Assembly (NCBI GenBank): GCA_022562895.1
Contig: JADFOK010000027.1
Coordinates: forward strand, 1 to 35,822
Direction of reading: 5' to 3'
Origin: Bacteroidota bacterium
GTDB lineage: Bacteria > Bacteroidota > Bacteroidia > Flavobacteriales > Flavobacteriaceae
DNA: 35,822 nt
Part shown: positions 23,102-32,491 of the stretch, in pieces
Layout: every line of letters begins with the position of its first letter
How positions within the stretch are numbered: position 1 is the first letter of the stretch
Notes under the pieces: generated by a model
Seen by the model: the letters and a program-made list of their open reading frames with translations, nothing else
What the model was told of the DNA's origin: nothing
Databases searched by the model: none
Translations under genes and position numbers: made by a program

Positions 23102-23896
23102 TTAGGTATAAAAACTAACAATAATGGCGGTCAATCCTACCAAAACACAATAAATGGCAAAATAAGTGAGCTTACTTTGTCGGACTATTTTTATCATCCA
23201 GGTACAAGCAATCAAACCACATATAAAGGCCGCTGCAAATCCTAGTCCTAAGTTTGTAAAATTTATAGTTTCAGAAAATAGATCACCACTATAAACATCT
23301 TTAGCAATCTTTCCGAAGATAAGAGGTACTACCATTAAGAACGAAAAACGCGTGGCATTACGTTTATCGTTTCCAAGTAATACAGATGTAGATATAGTTG
23401 CTCCACTTCGTGAAATCCCAGGAAGCATAGCAATTGCTTGTGAAATACCAATAATAAATGCATTGCTGTTTGAAACTTTTTTGCTTGTTCTTTTAGAGCG
23501 ATCTGCTAACCAAAGCAATAAGGCAGTAATAAGTAACATAGTTCCTACAAAGGCAATATTACCTCCAAAAAAGGATTCCAATTGTTCTTCAAAAAAAAGA
23601 CCAACCAATACAGCGGGAATCATAGAAATAATAATTTTTACAGAAAATTGAGTTGGTGAATTCCAGTTGAAACTCAATAATCCATAAAGTATTTTCCAAA
23701 CATCCTTTCTAAAAACTACTAAAGTACTTAATGCAGTTGCGAAATGTAGTACTATGGTAAATAATAAGCTGTCCTCGGGGATAGAGTTGTCGCCTAAAAT
23801 AGCTTTTCCCAATTCGAGATGACCACTGGATGAAACAGGCAAAAATTCGGTAAAGCCCTGAACAATTCCAAGAATAATGGCATCTAAGCTGTCCAT
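23102..23896 (-). CDS. uppP: Undecaprenyl-diphosphatase (UppP/BacA)
   Basis: A 264-residue inner-membrane enzyme that dephosphorylates undecaprenyl diphosphate so the lipid carrier can be reused in cell-wall synthesis; in many bacteria it gives bacitracin resistance when abundant. Both signature regions are visible: LGIVQGFTEFLPVSSSGHLEL near the N-terminus and LPGISRSGATIS in the middle, within about eight membrane helices. The gene lies nine bases after DUF3098 and two before truB, on the same strand, so it is part of that operon. Confidence 0.96.
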   Translation of the reverse strand: MDSLDAIILGIVQGFTEFLPVSSSGHLELGKAILGDNSIPEDSLLFTIVLHFATALSTLVVFRKDVWKILYGLLSFNWNSPTQFSVKIIISMIPAVLVGLFFEEQLESFFGGNIAFVGTMLLITALLLWLADRSKRTSKKVSNSNAFIIGISQAIAMLPGISRSGATISTSVLLGNDKRNATRFSFLMVVPLIFGKIAKDVYSGDLFSETINFTNLGLGFAAAFICGLIACTWMIKIVRQSKLTYFAIYCVLVGLTAIIVSFYT

Positions 23897-23905
23897 ACAT
23901 TATTT

Positions 23906-24157
23906 TTACTTGTTTGGATTCAATAAAATGGCGTAAATTTCAATACTAAAACCCAGGAGGATAAGTGCAGGAGCCAAACGAATGCGACGCCAGCTATAGA
24001 TTTCGGGATTAAAAACGTTAGGGTCGTCACTTCCACCTCCTGCCATTAGGATGAATCCCAAAGCAATAAAAGCAATCCCGATGAGCATAAATTTATAGTT
24101 CTTTCGGCGGAAAATAAATTCTTCTTTAAAAGATTCTTTGCGTTTTTTCTCTCCCAT
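23906..24157 (-). CDS. DUF3098 family small membrane protein
   Basis: An 83-residue protein with a basic N-terminus (MGEKKRKESFKEEFIFRRKNYKF), two membrane segments (about 24-40 and 60-77) and the family block FILMAGGGSDDPNVFNPEIYSWRRIRLAP between them. DUF3098 proteins are found in Bacteroidota between ftsX and uppP, exactly as here. That position suggests a link to the cell envelope or division, but no function is known. A gap of 159 bases separates it from ftsX. Confidence 0.88.
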   Translation of the reverse strand: MGEKKRKESFKEEFIFRRKNYKFMLIGIAFIALGFILMAGGGSDDPNVFNPEIYSWRRIRLAPALILLGFSIEIYAILLNPNK

Positions 24158-24316
24158 TAGTTTATTCTATTTCAATAAAACAACTTCGATATTCACTTCA
24201 AATTCCACAAAATATCCCAATGTTTCGATTGAATTTTTAGTTAAGTGCAAGGTAACTTTTTTATTTAAAATCCAGATCTCATATTTTCAATTGCGAGTAC
24301 CTTTTGTTTAAGGTGT

Positions 24317-25195
24317 TTAATAATATAATTCATCACTACGTAAATTCAGAAAACGATTTGTAGCAAAAAAAGTACTTATCCAAGTAATAAATACTCCCAT
24401 TAAAAAGATAAAAACAAACAATACGATTAGTAAGGTTTTGTCTTCTACTAAATTTAAATCTGTAAAACTTTTATTGAGTAAGTATAAAACAAATCCCATT
24501 CCTAACATAGCTAAAAAAGAACCTAGAATTCCTAATTTAACACTTCTCCATACAAAAGGGCGTCTTATAAATTGTTTGGTTGCCCCTACCATTTGCATAG
24601 TTTTAATAGTAAATCGTTTTGAATATACCGATAGCCGTATAGAACTATTAATTAATATTACAGCTATAAATAGTAATATACCGCTAATTACCAGTACCCA
24701 AAAGCTTATTTTTTTTGCATTATCATTAAGAAGTACAATCAAGGGTTTGTCGTAAACTACTTCATCAACAAAATCTTTCGCGATAAGTTCGGCATTGATT
24801 TCTTCGAGTTTTTCTGGTGAAACATAATCGGCTAATAAATATACATCGATACTGTTTTGTAGGGGATTATACCCCAAAAACTCTATAAAATTTTCGCCTA
24901 TGGTTGCACTATGTTCTTCGGCAGCCTGTTCTTTTGAGATAAATTCGGCAGATTTGGTATATTCTGACAATGCCAAACTTTGTTTAAGCTGGGTTATCTC
25001 AACCTCTTTAGCGCTATCTTTTAAATATACAGTAAGTACAATTTTCTCCTTAAAGTGGTCTGCAACTTTTTTAGTGTTAAGAACTAATAAACCAAGTAAA
25101 CCTAATAAGAATAATACTAAGGAAATACTAATAACAACTGAAAAATAAGAAGAAAATAACCTGCGTTTTTGATATTTTTCAAACGAAGACGACAT
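24317..25195 (-). CDS. ftsX: Cell division protein FtsX
   Basis: A 292-residue inner-membrane protein. One membrane helix (about 17-39) is followed by an extracytoplasmic domain, then three C-terminal helices typical of the FtsX/MacB permease fold (about 163-187, 212-235 and 255-280). Family blocks include FISKEQAAEEH, PLQNSIDVYL and KTMQMVGATKQFIRRPF. With the ATPase FtsE it activates peptidoglycan hydrolases at the septum; ftsE is not adjacent here, as is usual in Bacteroidota. It leads the minus-strand ftsX-DUF3098-uppP-truB cluster, divergent from leuS. Confidence 0.95.
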   Translation of the reverse strand: MSSSFEKYQKRRLFSSYFSVVISISLVLFLLGLLGLLVLNTKKVADHFKEKIVLTVYLKDSAKEVEITQLKQSLALSEYTKSAEFISKEQAAEEHSATIGENFIEFLGYNPLQNSIDVYLLADYVSPEKLEEINAELIAKDFVDEVVYDKPLIVLLNDNAKKISFWVLVISGILLFIAVILINSSIRLSVYSKRFTIKTMQMVGATKQFIRRPFVWRSVKLGILGSFLAMLGMGFVLYLLNKSFTDLNLVEDKTLLIVLFVFIFLMGVFITWISTFFATNRFLNLRSDELYY

Positions 25196-25275
25196 ATTTT
25201 TTTATTGGTGTTGGTTCGTAAAAATACAATGATTTTTATATCTATTACAAATTACGATATAACAACGATTAAACT

Positions 25276-25305
25276 TTTGTCTTTCGTACAATACTCTTAA
25301 ATTTG
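25276..25305 (+). promoter_or_regulatory. Promoter of leuS
   Basis: TTTG (25276-25279), 18 bases, then TAAATTTG (25298-25305) fit the Bacteroidota promoter consensus. The -7 box ends 22 bases before the leuS ATG, giving a leader of about 15 bases. Confidence 0.65.
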
Positions 25306-25327
25306 CTCTTCCAAGAAATCGAGCTTG

Positions 25328-28168
25328 ATGAGCAAATATCACTTTAATAATATAGAAGCTAAATGGCAAAAATACTGGGCAGAAAACCAAACTTTTAAAG
25401 CTCATAACCAAAGCGATAAGCCCAAATATTATGTATTGGATATGTTTCCGTATCCTTCGGGATCTGGGTTACATGTAGGGCATCCATTAGGTTATATTGC
25501 CAGTGATATTTACGCGCGATACAAACGTCACAAAGGTTTCAATGTCTTGCATCCTCAGGGATATGATTCATTTGGACTTCCCGCAGAGCAGTACGCCATT
25601 CAATCCGGACAACATCCTTCTAAAACTACTAAAGAGAATATATTACGATATAGAGAACAGTTAGATAGGATTGGATTTTCATTCGATTGGAGCAGAGAAG
25701 TGCAAACATCAAACCCAGATTATTACAAATGGACTCAGTGGATATTTATTCAATTATTTGAATCTTGGTATTGTAATAAACATGAACAAGCCTTTCCAAT
25801 TTCCGAATTGATAAAATTATTTGAAGAAGAAGGAAATATATTAATAAATGTAAGATGCGGGATAAAACTTCCTGACTTCACATCGAAATCCTGGAATGGT
25901 TATTCTGAAGAAAAAAAACAAAAAATACTATTAAATTACCGCCTTACTTATTTAGCTGAGACCGAAGTGAATTGGTGTCCGGAATTAGGAACCGTTCTTG
26001 CCAATGATGAAATTGTGAATGGCATATCAGAGCGTGGTGGATATCCGGTGATTAGAAAAAAAATGACCCAATGGAGTATGCGTATTTCTTCGTATGCAGA
26101 ACGTTTATTAAAGGGATTGGATAAATTAGATTGGAGTGATTCCATTAAAGAAATACAACGAAACTGGATAGGAAAATCTATTGGAGCTTCGGTAATGTTT
26201 AGGGTGAGTAATGAAAATCAAGAATTTCAAGGTGCAACTATTAACACCTTTACTACCCGCCCCGATACTATTTTTGGTGTTACTTTTTTAACACTGTCTC
26301 CAGAACATGAATTGGTCGATAAAATAACAACTATTGAGCAACGTCATGATGTAGGAAAGTATATTGAAGCTTCTGCTAAGAAAAGTGAGCGTGAACGAAT
26401 GGCCGATGTAAAAAATATCACCGGTGTCTTTACCGGTGCTTATGCCAAACATCCATTAACCAAAAAATCCATACCAATTTGGATAGGAGACTATGTAATG
26501 GCAGGTTACGGAACAGGTGCTGTAATGGCGGTACCTTGTGGAGATCAAAGAGATCATGATTTCGCAAGACATTTTAATATTCCAATTGTAAACATTTTTG
26601 AAGGGATTGATGTTTCTGTAGAAGCCTTTGTAAATAAAGAGGAAACCATCATCACTAATAGTGATTTCATAAACGGGTTATCATATGAAGAAGCAACTCA
26701 AAAGGTAATTGAAAAATTAGAAAGTATAGAACGGGGAGCTATGGAGATAAATTATCGTTTGCGTGATGCTGTTTTCTCAAGACAACGATATTGGGGAGAA
26801 CCCTTTCCAGTGTACTACAAAGAAGGTTTGCCTCAAATGATAGATATAAAACATTTGCCCATTCAATTACCCGAAGTAGAAAGATATTTACCTACTAAAA
26901 CGGGAAATCCCCCTTTGGGTCGTGCTGAGGTTTGGGCTTGGGATACAAAAAAAAACGAAGTAGTGCCAAACAACAAGATCGATTACAAAAGCGTTTTTCC
27001 TCTTGAGCTCAACACAATGCCTGGCTGGGCGGGAAGTAGCTGGTATATGTTTCGTTATATGGATGCACATAATAAAGAGGTATTTGCTTCAAAAGAGGCA
27101 ATGGACTATTGGGAAAATGTAGATTTATATATTGGCGGGAGTGAACATGCTACAGGACATTTATTATACAGTCGTTTTTGGGTAAAATTTTTATTCGATC
27201 GGGGATTTTTAAAAGTGAATGAACCTTTTAAAAAACTTATCAATCAAGGTATGATCCTGGGAGAGAGTGCTTTTGTTAATCGTATTGATGGGAAAAACCA
27301 ATTTATTACAGAAAGTAAACTAGGAAATTTAATTGTTCAACCTATCCAAACAGATGTCTCGTTTGTTAATAATTCAAATGAACTAGACATAGACGCTTTT
27401 AAAAAATGGCGACCAGAATTTAAGGATGCAAAGTTTATAACTGAAGATGATGGGACATTTAAAGTAAGTCGTGAAGTCGAGAAAATGTCCAAGTCCAAAT
27501 ACAATGTAGTTAACCCCGATGATATTTGTGAGCAATACGGTGCTGATAGTTTACGTATGTACGAGATGTTCTTAGGCCCTTTGGAACAAGCCAAACCTTG
27601 GAACACTGCTGGGATAACAGGAGTGCATTCTTTCCTTAAAAAGTTGTGGAAACTTTATCATAATGGAGCTGGGGAAAGTTTTTTGGTTTCAGATGATCCT
27701 GCTACAAAAGACAGTTTAAAAATATTACATAAAACCATAAAAAAGGTAGAAGAAGATATTGAGAACTTCAGTTTTAATACTTCGGTATCTACATTTATGA
27801 TTGCAGTAAATGAGCTTAGATCACAAAAATGCAATCACAAAGTAGTATTAGAACCATTATTGATTTTACTTTCTCCCTATGCTCCTCACATAGCTGAAGA
27901 ATTATGGAACAAGTTAGGTAATAATGAAAGTATTTCTAAAGCTCCTTTTCCAGTTTTTGATGAGAAATACCTTATTGAAAACACTAAAGAATACCCTATT
28001 TCGTTTAATGGGAAAATGCGTTTTACCATGGAATTGTCTCTTGATTTAAGCAAGGATGAGATTGAAACTGCCGTTATGGCACACGAGAAAACGAAGCATT
28101 ATTTGAAGGGACGTAAACCTGATAGGGTGATTGTAGTACCCGGTAAAATCGTAAATATTGTAGGATAA
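25328..28168 (+). CDS. leuS: Leucine--tRNA ligase
   Basis: A 946-residue class I aminoacyl-tRNA synthetase charging tRNA-Leu. The ATP site motifs are PYPSGSGLHVGHP (HIGH equivalent, 49-52) and KMSKS (719-723). The CP1 editing domain is present, including the threonine-rich TFTTRPDTIFGVTF and GYGTGAVMAVPCGDQRDHDFA. The start is ATG 25328 (MSKYHFNNIEAKWQKYW); a TTG three bases earlier is in frame but unnecessary. Compared with the E. coli enzyme (860 residues) it has extra segments, including about residues 147-200, as in other Bacteroidota LeuRS. It is monocistronic, divergent from ftsX. Confidence 0.97.
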   Translation: MSKYHFNNIEAKWQKYWAENQTFKAHNQSDKPKYYVLDMFPYPSGSGLHVGHPLGYIASDIYARYKRHKGFNVLHPQGYDSFGLPAEQYAIQSGQHPSKTTKENILRYREQLDRIGFSFDWSREVQTSNPDYYKWTQWIFIQLFESWYCNKHEQAFPISELIKLFEEEGNILINVRCGIKLPDFTSKSWNGYSEEKKQKILLNYRLTYLAETEVNWCPELGTVLANDEIVNGISERGGYPVIRKKMTQWSMRISSYAERLLKGLDKLDWSDSIKEIQRNWIGKSIGASVMFRVSNENQEFQGATINTFTTRPDTIFGVTFLTLSPEHELVDKITTIEQRHDVGKYIEASAKKSERERMADVKNITGVFTGAYAKHPLTKKSIPIWIGDYVMAGYGTGAVMAVPCGDQRDHDFARHFNIPIVNIFEGIDVSVEAFVNKEETIITNSDFINGLSYEEATQKVIEKLESIERGAMEINYRLRDAVFSRQRYWGEPFPVYYKEGLPQMIDIKHLPIQLPEVERYLPTKTGNPPLGRAEVWAWDTKKNEVVPNNKIDYKSVFPLELNTMPGWAGSSWYMFRYMDAHNKEVFASKEAMDYWENVDLYIGGSEHATGHLLYSRFWVKFLFDRGFLKVNEPFKKLINQGMILGESAFVNRIDGKNQFITESKLGNLIVQPIQTDVSFVNNSNELDIDAFKKWRPEFKDAKFITEDDGTFKVSREVEKMSKSKYNVVNPDDICEQYGADSLRMYEMFLGPLEQAKPWNTAGITGVHSFLKKLWKLYHNGAGESFLVSDDPATKDSLKILHKTIKKVEEDIENFSFNTSVSTFMIAVNELRSQKCNHKVVLEPLLILLSPYAPHIAEELWNKLGNNESISKAPFPVFDEKYLIENTKEYPISFNGKMRFTMELSLDLSKDEIETAVMAHEKTKHYLKGRKPDRVIVVPGKIVNIVG

Positions 28169-28218
28169 TTTTCAGCATAGTTTTTGCAACGGCTTAATTT
28201 AAATTAATCAATAAAGAA

Positions 28219-28908
28219 ATGTTAGGATATTATATATTGGCAGGCGCTATTTTTATAGTGAGTATGTATGTGAGTAATAGACTTAAAAGCAAGTTTAAAA
28301 AATACTCAAAGATTCAATTACAAAATGGAATGAGCGGTAAAGAAATCGCTGAAAAAATGCTTTCAGATAACAGTATTAACGATGTTCAAGTGGTATCTGT
28401 ACAAGGAAAACTAACAGACCATTACAATCCACTTACAAAAACTGTAAATCTCAGTGAATCTGTTTATTTGCAACGCAATGCAGCAGCTGCAGCTATTGCG
28501 GCCCACGAGTGTGGACATGCGGTACAACATGCAACAGCCTATAGTTGGCTCATGTTAAGATCTAAAATAGTACCTGCAGTTGGAGTTTCCAGTAAGCTTT
28601 CAAATTTTATAATCATGGCAGGCCTTATATTATCCTTTTCGGGGTCGGTGATTGGCATATCAATTTTCTTGGTTGGAATTGCTTTGTTTGCAATTACAAC
28701 ATTGTTTACATTTATTACACTTCCTGTAGAGTTTGATGCTAGTAACAGAGCTTTGGCCTGGTTGGAAGCGAATAATATGGTAACTGCAGAAGAACATGCG
28801 GGTGCTAAAGACGCACTTAAATGGGCAGCAAGAACTTATGTTGTAGCAGCATTGGGATCGTTAGCAACCTTACTTTATTTTATAAGTATATTTATGGGGA
28901 GACGGTAG
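28219..28908 (+). CDS. YugP-type zinc membrane metallopeptidase
   Basis: A 229-residue inner-membrane protein. The zinc-protease motif AAHECGHAVQH (His96, Glu97, His100) lies after a first membrane helix (about 2-20) and the family segment VQGKLTDHYNPLTKTVNLSE. Two or three further helices follow (about 110-165 and 205-225), with FITLPVEFDASNRALAWL supplying the usual downstream acidic ligand region. Members of this neutral zinc metallopeptidase family (YugP, DUF2656-like naming varies) have no established substrate. The last 17 bases overlap the next gene on the opposite strand. Confidence 0.88.
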   Translation: MLGYYILAGAIFIVSMYVSNRLKSKFKKYSKIQLQNGMSGKEIAEKMLSDNSINDVQVVSVQGKLTDHYNPLTKTVNLSESVYLQRNAAAAAIAAHECGHAVQHATAYSWLMLRSKIVPAVGVSSKLSNFIIMAGLILSFSGSVIGISIFLVGIALFAITTLFTFITLPVEFDASNRALAWLEANNMVTAEEHAGAKDALKWAARTYVVAALGSLATLLYFISIFMGRR

Positions 28909-30280
28909 CATTATCCCCAAGATTATCGGGATTGTAACCTAAATACTTTGTTTTTTGCTCATTAAAAGTGATTCCAAATGATTCAAGTTCATTTAAGATA
29001 GGCTCATACACTTCACGAGCTATGGGTCTTTGCACACCCCATGTTGTAATTTCTTTATTTAATATTTTTATAGATATAATAGCTACTGGTAATCCCACGG
29101 TTTTAGCCATAGCTGTATAAGTTTGATCGTCACCAAGAATAACCATATAGCTATCTATTTGTTGTTTTTCCCCGTCTTTTTCATAACCAAACTTATGATA
29201 CATGACGATCATATCTTTATCATTTTCAGCAAGAGTCCATTTATCCATTAATATTTTCTGAAGAGCCTTTGCAGGAGTTGCGTTTTTTATACCAATGGTT
29301 TTTTTAGAATTAAAAATATCCAACTCCTCCAGTTTTTCCCACCTTAGATCATCTTGATCGATTTTTAAGTTATGACGTAATTTAAGCTCCACAGAATCTG
29401 TTGGAGAATAAGGTAAAAATAAGTTTACAAATTGACGATAGGATAATTTTTCAGAATTAGGAATGGTATAGCTGTCATCGGTCATTCCTAGTTGTACAAA
29501 CATATTCCAAGATTTACTAAAGCCAACTCTACGGATAGTTCCGCGGTACAGTGTAAGAATATCTTTAAAACCATAAATAGAATGATACTTTAACGAATTT
29601 CTATTGGCATAAACTTCAAATTTACCGTAGCCTTCAATATTGATTATTTCTGTTCTTCTAAACAATCGGTGATAGGGAATGTACTTATATTTACCCTCTT
29701 GAATAAATTCTGCAGCACCACCTTGTCCTGCTAATACCACATTTCTGGGATTCCAAGTAAATTTGTAGTTCCAAAGGTTATTATCACTTTCCGGAGCAAT
29801 AAGTCCTCCTGTGAACGATTCAAATAATAATAATTTTCCACCTTTATCCCTAATTCTATCAATCACACGCATAGCACTCATATGGTCAAGTCCAGGATCA
29901 AGACCTATTTCATTCATGAACACCAAACTTTTGGCCTTAGCTTCTTCATCGAAGCTTTGCATTTCTTTATTAATATAGGAAGCAGTTACCAGATGTTTTT
30001 TGTATCTGATACAATCTTTTGCAACTTCCGCGTGGAAACGTGCAGGAAGCATAGAAATTACTAAATCACAGCTTTTTATAGCCACTCTTCTTTGTTTTTC
30101 ATTTGTAACATCTAATAATATTCCATTAGCATTGGGATGGCCTTCGGTAAATTTTTGAACAGATTCTAATGATTTATCACCGATAGTGATAAAAAGATTT
30201 CCAGATTGAGATTTGTTGAGCAAATATTGTATTAAGCTTGTAGCGGATCTTCCTGCTCCAATAATTAAAATGTTCCTCAT
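28892..30280 (-). CDS. Saccharopine dehydrogenase family protein
   Basis: A 462-residue cytosolic oxidoreductase. The N-terminal Rossmann motif is ILIIGAGRSATSLIQYL, followed by the family blocks CDLVISMLPARFHAEVAKDCI, HLVTASYINKEMQ and NEIGLDPGLDHMSAMRVID. The C-terminal half contains the catalytic/dimer region with SFTGGLIAPESDNNLWNYKFTWNPRNVVLAG. Relatives make or break saccharopine in lysine metabolism or reduce carboxynorspermidine; in Bacteroidota this gene is usually annotated as saccharopine dehydrogenase and a role in lysine breakdown is likely but unproven. It is transcribed alone. Confidence 0.88.
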   Translation of the reverse strand: MRNILIIGAGRSATSLIQYLLNKSQSGNLFITIGDKSLESVQKFTEGHPNANGILLDVTNEKQRRVAIKSCDLVISMLPARFHAEVAKDCIRYKKHLVTASYINKEMQSFDEEAKAKSLVFMNEIGLDPGLDHMSAMRVIDRIRDKGGKLLLFESFTGGLIAPESDNNLWNYKFTWNPRNVVLAGQGGAAEFIQEGKYKYIPYHRLFRRTEIINIEGYGKFEVYANRNSLKYHSIYGFKDILTLYRGTIRRVGFSKSWNMFVQLGMTDDSYTIPNSEKLSYRQFVNLFLPYSPTDSVELKLRHNLKIDQDDLRWEKLEELDIFNSKKTIGIKNATPAKALQKILMDKWTLAENDKDMIVMYHKFGYEKDGEKQQIDSYMVILGDDQTYTAMAKTVGLPVAIISIKILNKEITTWGVQRPIAREVYEPILNELESFGITFNEQKTKYLGYNPDNLGDNATVSP

Positions 30281-30342
30281 TTGTGTTGTTTTCGTAAATT
30301 TGAAAAATTGTTTAAAACAAAGACGAAAATACTAAATTTTAT

Positions 30343-30749
30343 ATGTTTCTTATGAGGGATTTTAATAAAAAAATTGTGATTGTGGCCTCCGTTTTTGGAG
30401 CTATAACCATAGCTATTGGAGCATTTGGAGCTCATGTCTTAAAAGAATTTATAAGTGAAAAGGCATTGACTAGCTTTGAAACCGGCGTACAGTATCAAAT
30501 GTATCATGTGTTAGCTATTTTAATACTGGGTTTTACAGATGTAATCCCTTCGAATACCCAAAAATTGGTATTCCGTATTTTATTTTTGGAATAATTCTCT
30601 TTTCCGGGTCAATTTATTTCCTTTCATTAAATGAAATACTTCCATTTAATTCAGATGTACTTGGTTTTATTACTCCAATAGGAGGGATGTTTTTTATAAT
30701 CGGCTGGTTGCAATTAGGATATGGTCTTCACAAATCAAAAAGTCAATAA
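30343..30749 (+). pseudogene. DUF423 family membrane protein gene with a single-base frameshift
   Basis: A small membrane protein of about 135 residues if the frame is repaired. The first part (FGAITIAIGAFGAHVLKEFI, then [17 protein letters not shown]) is a textbook DUF423 start. The frame then stops at 30592-30594. The continuation in another frame, [16 protein letters not shown] through [18 protein letters not shown], is the expected DUF423 end, finishing at 30747-30749. A missing A in the short A-run near 30560-30565 would explain the shift. Either the gene is newly inactivated or a homopolymer was miscalled. An in-frame ATG at 30352 is an equally good start. Function unknown. Confidence 0.8.
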
Positions 30750-30787
30750 ATCTGTGAAAATAAAATGGCTATCTATAATAGATTTAT

Positions 30788-30795
30788 TATTTTTG
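30788..30795 (+). promoter_or_regulatory. -7 box of the pckA promoter
   Basis: TATTTTTG matches TAnnTTTG and lies 25 bases before the pckA start. No TTTG was found at the standard -33 position. Confidence 0.45.
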
Positions 30796-30820
30796 TACTC
30801 CTCAACAATTAAAATGAGTT

Positions 30821-32443
30821 ATGGTCGGTAAAAACCAAACTACAAAAATAATTTCGTTGGATAGTTACGGAATCAGAAATGCGATAATACACTATCAACT
30901 TACCTCCTCAGAACTTCATAACGAAACAATAAAGAAAGGGCAAGGCAAAGAAGCAAACAGTGGCTCTCTTGCTGTGAATACAGGTGAATTTACAGGAAGA
31001 TCACCTATGGATCGTTTTATTGTAAAAGATGAGGTAACTCAAGACAAGGTATGGTGGGGAAAAATAAATATTCCTTTTTCTCCTGAAAAATTTGATGCAC
31101 TTTATGATAAGGTTACAAACTATCTTTCTAATAAGGAGGTATATGTACGTGACAGTTATGTTTGTGCAGACAATGAATATAGGCTAAATATTAGACTGAT
31201 CAACGAATATCCGTGGTCTAATATGTTTGCATTTAACATGTTTTTACGTCCAACAAAAGGAGAATTAAAATTATTCGATCCCGAATGGATTGTTGTAAAT
31301 GCTCCGGGATTTAGAGCAGAAGCAGTGATTGATGGTACACGTCAGCATAATTTTGCTATATTAAATTTTTCGAGAAAAATTGCACTTATAGCAGGTACAG
31401 GTTATACAGGAGAAATTAAAAAAGGTATTTTTTCTGCTTTAAATTTCATTCTTCCTGTTTTCAAAAATACGCTACCTATGCATTGCTCTGCAAATGTTGG
31501 AGAAAATGGAGAAACCGCAATTTTCTTTGGTTTATCAGGTACAGGAAAAACAACTTTATCTGCAGATCCAAAACGTAAATTAATAGGAGATGATGAACAT
31601 GGGTGGACTGTAGAGAATACTATCTTTAATTTTGAGGGGGGATGCTATGCTAAAGTAATTAACCTTTCGGCAGAAAAAGAGCCCGATATTTTTAATGCCA
31701 TAAAATCGGGAGCAATTTTGGAAAATGTGATTATGGATGAAAATGGAGAGGTAGATTTTGAAGATAATTCAATCACTCAAAACACACGTGTAAGTTATCC
31801 TATATATCATATTAATAATATTCAGATTCCTTCAATAGGAAGAAATCCCAAAAACATTTTCTTTTTAACTGCTGATGCTTTTGGTGTGTTGCCTCCAATA
31901 TCCAAGCTTACTCCCGGGCAGGCTGCATATCACTTTATTAGTGGATATACGGCCAAAGTAGCAGGAACTGAAGCAGGAATAGAAGAACCACTTCCAAGTT
32001 TTTCTGCATGTTTCGGATCACCATTTATGCCCTTACATCCTATAAAATATGCCGAAATGTTAAGTCAAAAAATGCAGGATGCAGGGGTCAATGTATGGTT
32101 GGTAAATACAGGTTGGACAGGGGGTCCTTATGGAGTTGGTAACCGAATGAAATTAAAATATACACGTGCTATGATCACTGCCGCACTAGATGGGGATTTG
32201 GATATGGTTAGGTATGAAAAACATCCGGTTTTTGGACTTAATGTTCCACAAAATTGTGTTCATGTACCTTCTGAAGTATTGAATCCTAGAAATACTTGGG
32301 AAGATAAACAAGCTTACGACAAAAAAGCAGAAGAATTAGCAGCTTCATTTAAAGATAATTTTGTAAAATTTGAAGATTATGCTAACGAGGAAATTCTTTC
32401 GGGAGCACCAATTATCATAAAAAAAATTACTAATCACAAATAA
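30821..32443 (+). CDS. pckA: Phosphoenolpyruvate carboxykinase (ATP)
   Basis: A 540-residue cytosolic enzyme converting oxaloacetate plus ATP to phosphoenolpyruvate, CO2 and ADP, the first committed step of gluconeogenesis. Visible motifs: NTGEFTGRSPMDRF, the substrate loop GTGYTGEIKKGIFS (192-205), MHCSANVG, the P-loop GLSGTGKTTLSADP (237-250) with a following IGDDEHGW metal site, and the adenine-binding FTADAFG-like FLTADAFGVLPP. Length is standard for the ATP-dependent type. It is monocistronic, and its stop codon is part of a 15-pair terminator stem. Confidence 0.97.
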   Translation: MVGKNQTTKIISLDSYGIRNAIIHYQLTSSELHNETIKKGQGKEANSGSLAVNTGEFTGRSPMDRFIVKDEVTQDKVWWGKINIPFSPEKFDALYDKVTNYLSNKEVYVRDSYVCADNEYRLNIRLINEYPWSNMFAFNMFLRPTKGELKLFDPEWIVVNAPGFRAEAVIDGTRQHNFAILNFSRKIALIAGTGYTGEIKKGIFSALNFILPVFKNTLPMHCSANVGENGETAIFFGLSGTGKTTLSADPKRKLIGDDEHGWTVENTIFNFEGGCYAKVINLSAEKEPDIFNAIKSGAILENVIMDENGEVDFEDNSITQNTRVSYPIYHINNIQIPSIGRNPKNIFFLTADAFGVLPPISKLTPGQAAYHFISGYTAKVAGTEAGIEEPLPSFSACFGSPFMPLHPIKYAEMLSQKMQDAGVNVWLVNTGWTGGPYGVGNRMKLKYTRAMITAALDGDLDMVRYEKHPVFGLNVPQNCVHVPSEVLNPRNTWEDKQAYDKKAEELAASFKDNFVKFEDYANEEILSGAPIIIKKITNHK

Positions 32444-32473
32444 TAAAGGCTTGCAAAATGCAAGCCTTTATTA
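32441..32473. terminator. Strong bidirectional terminator between pckA and hemD
   Basis: TAATAAAGGCTTGCA (32441-32455) and its exact reverse complement (32459-32473) form a perfect 15-pair stem with an AAA loop. The first three bases are the pckA stop codon. The convergent gene hemD ends 19 bases further on, so the stem probably serves both. Confidence 0.85.
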
Positions 32474-32491
32474 ATGTGAATTGAAAGGTTA

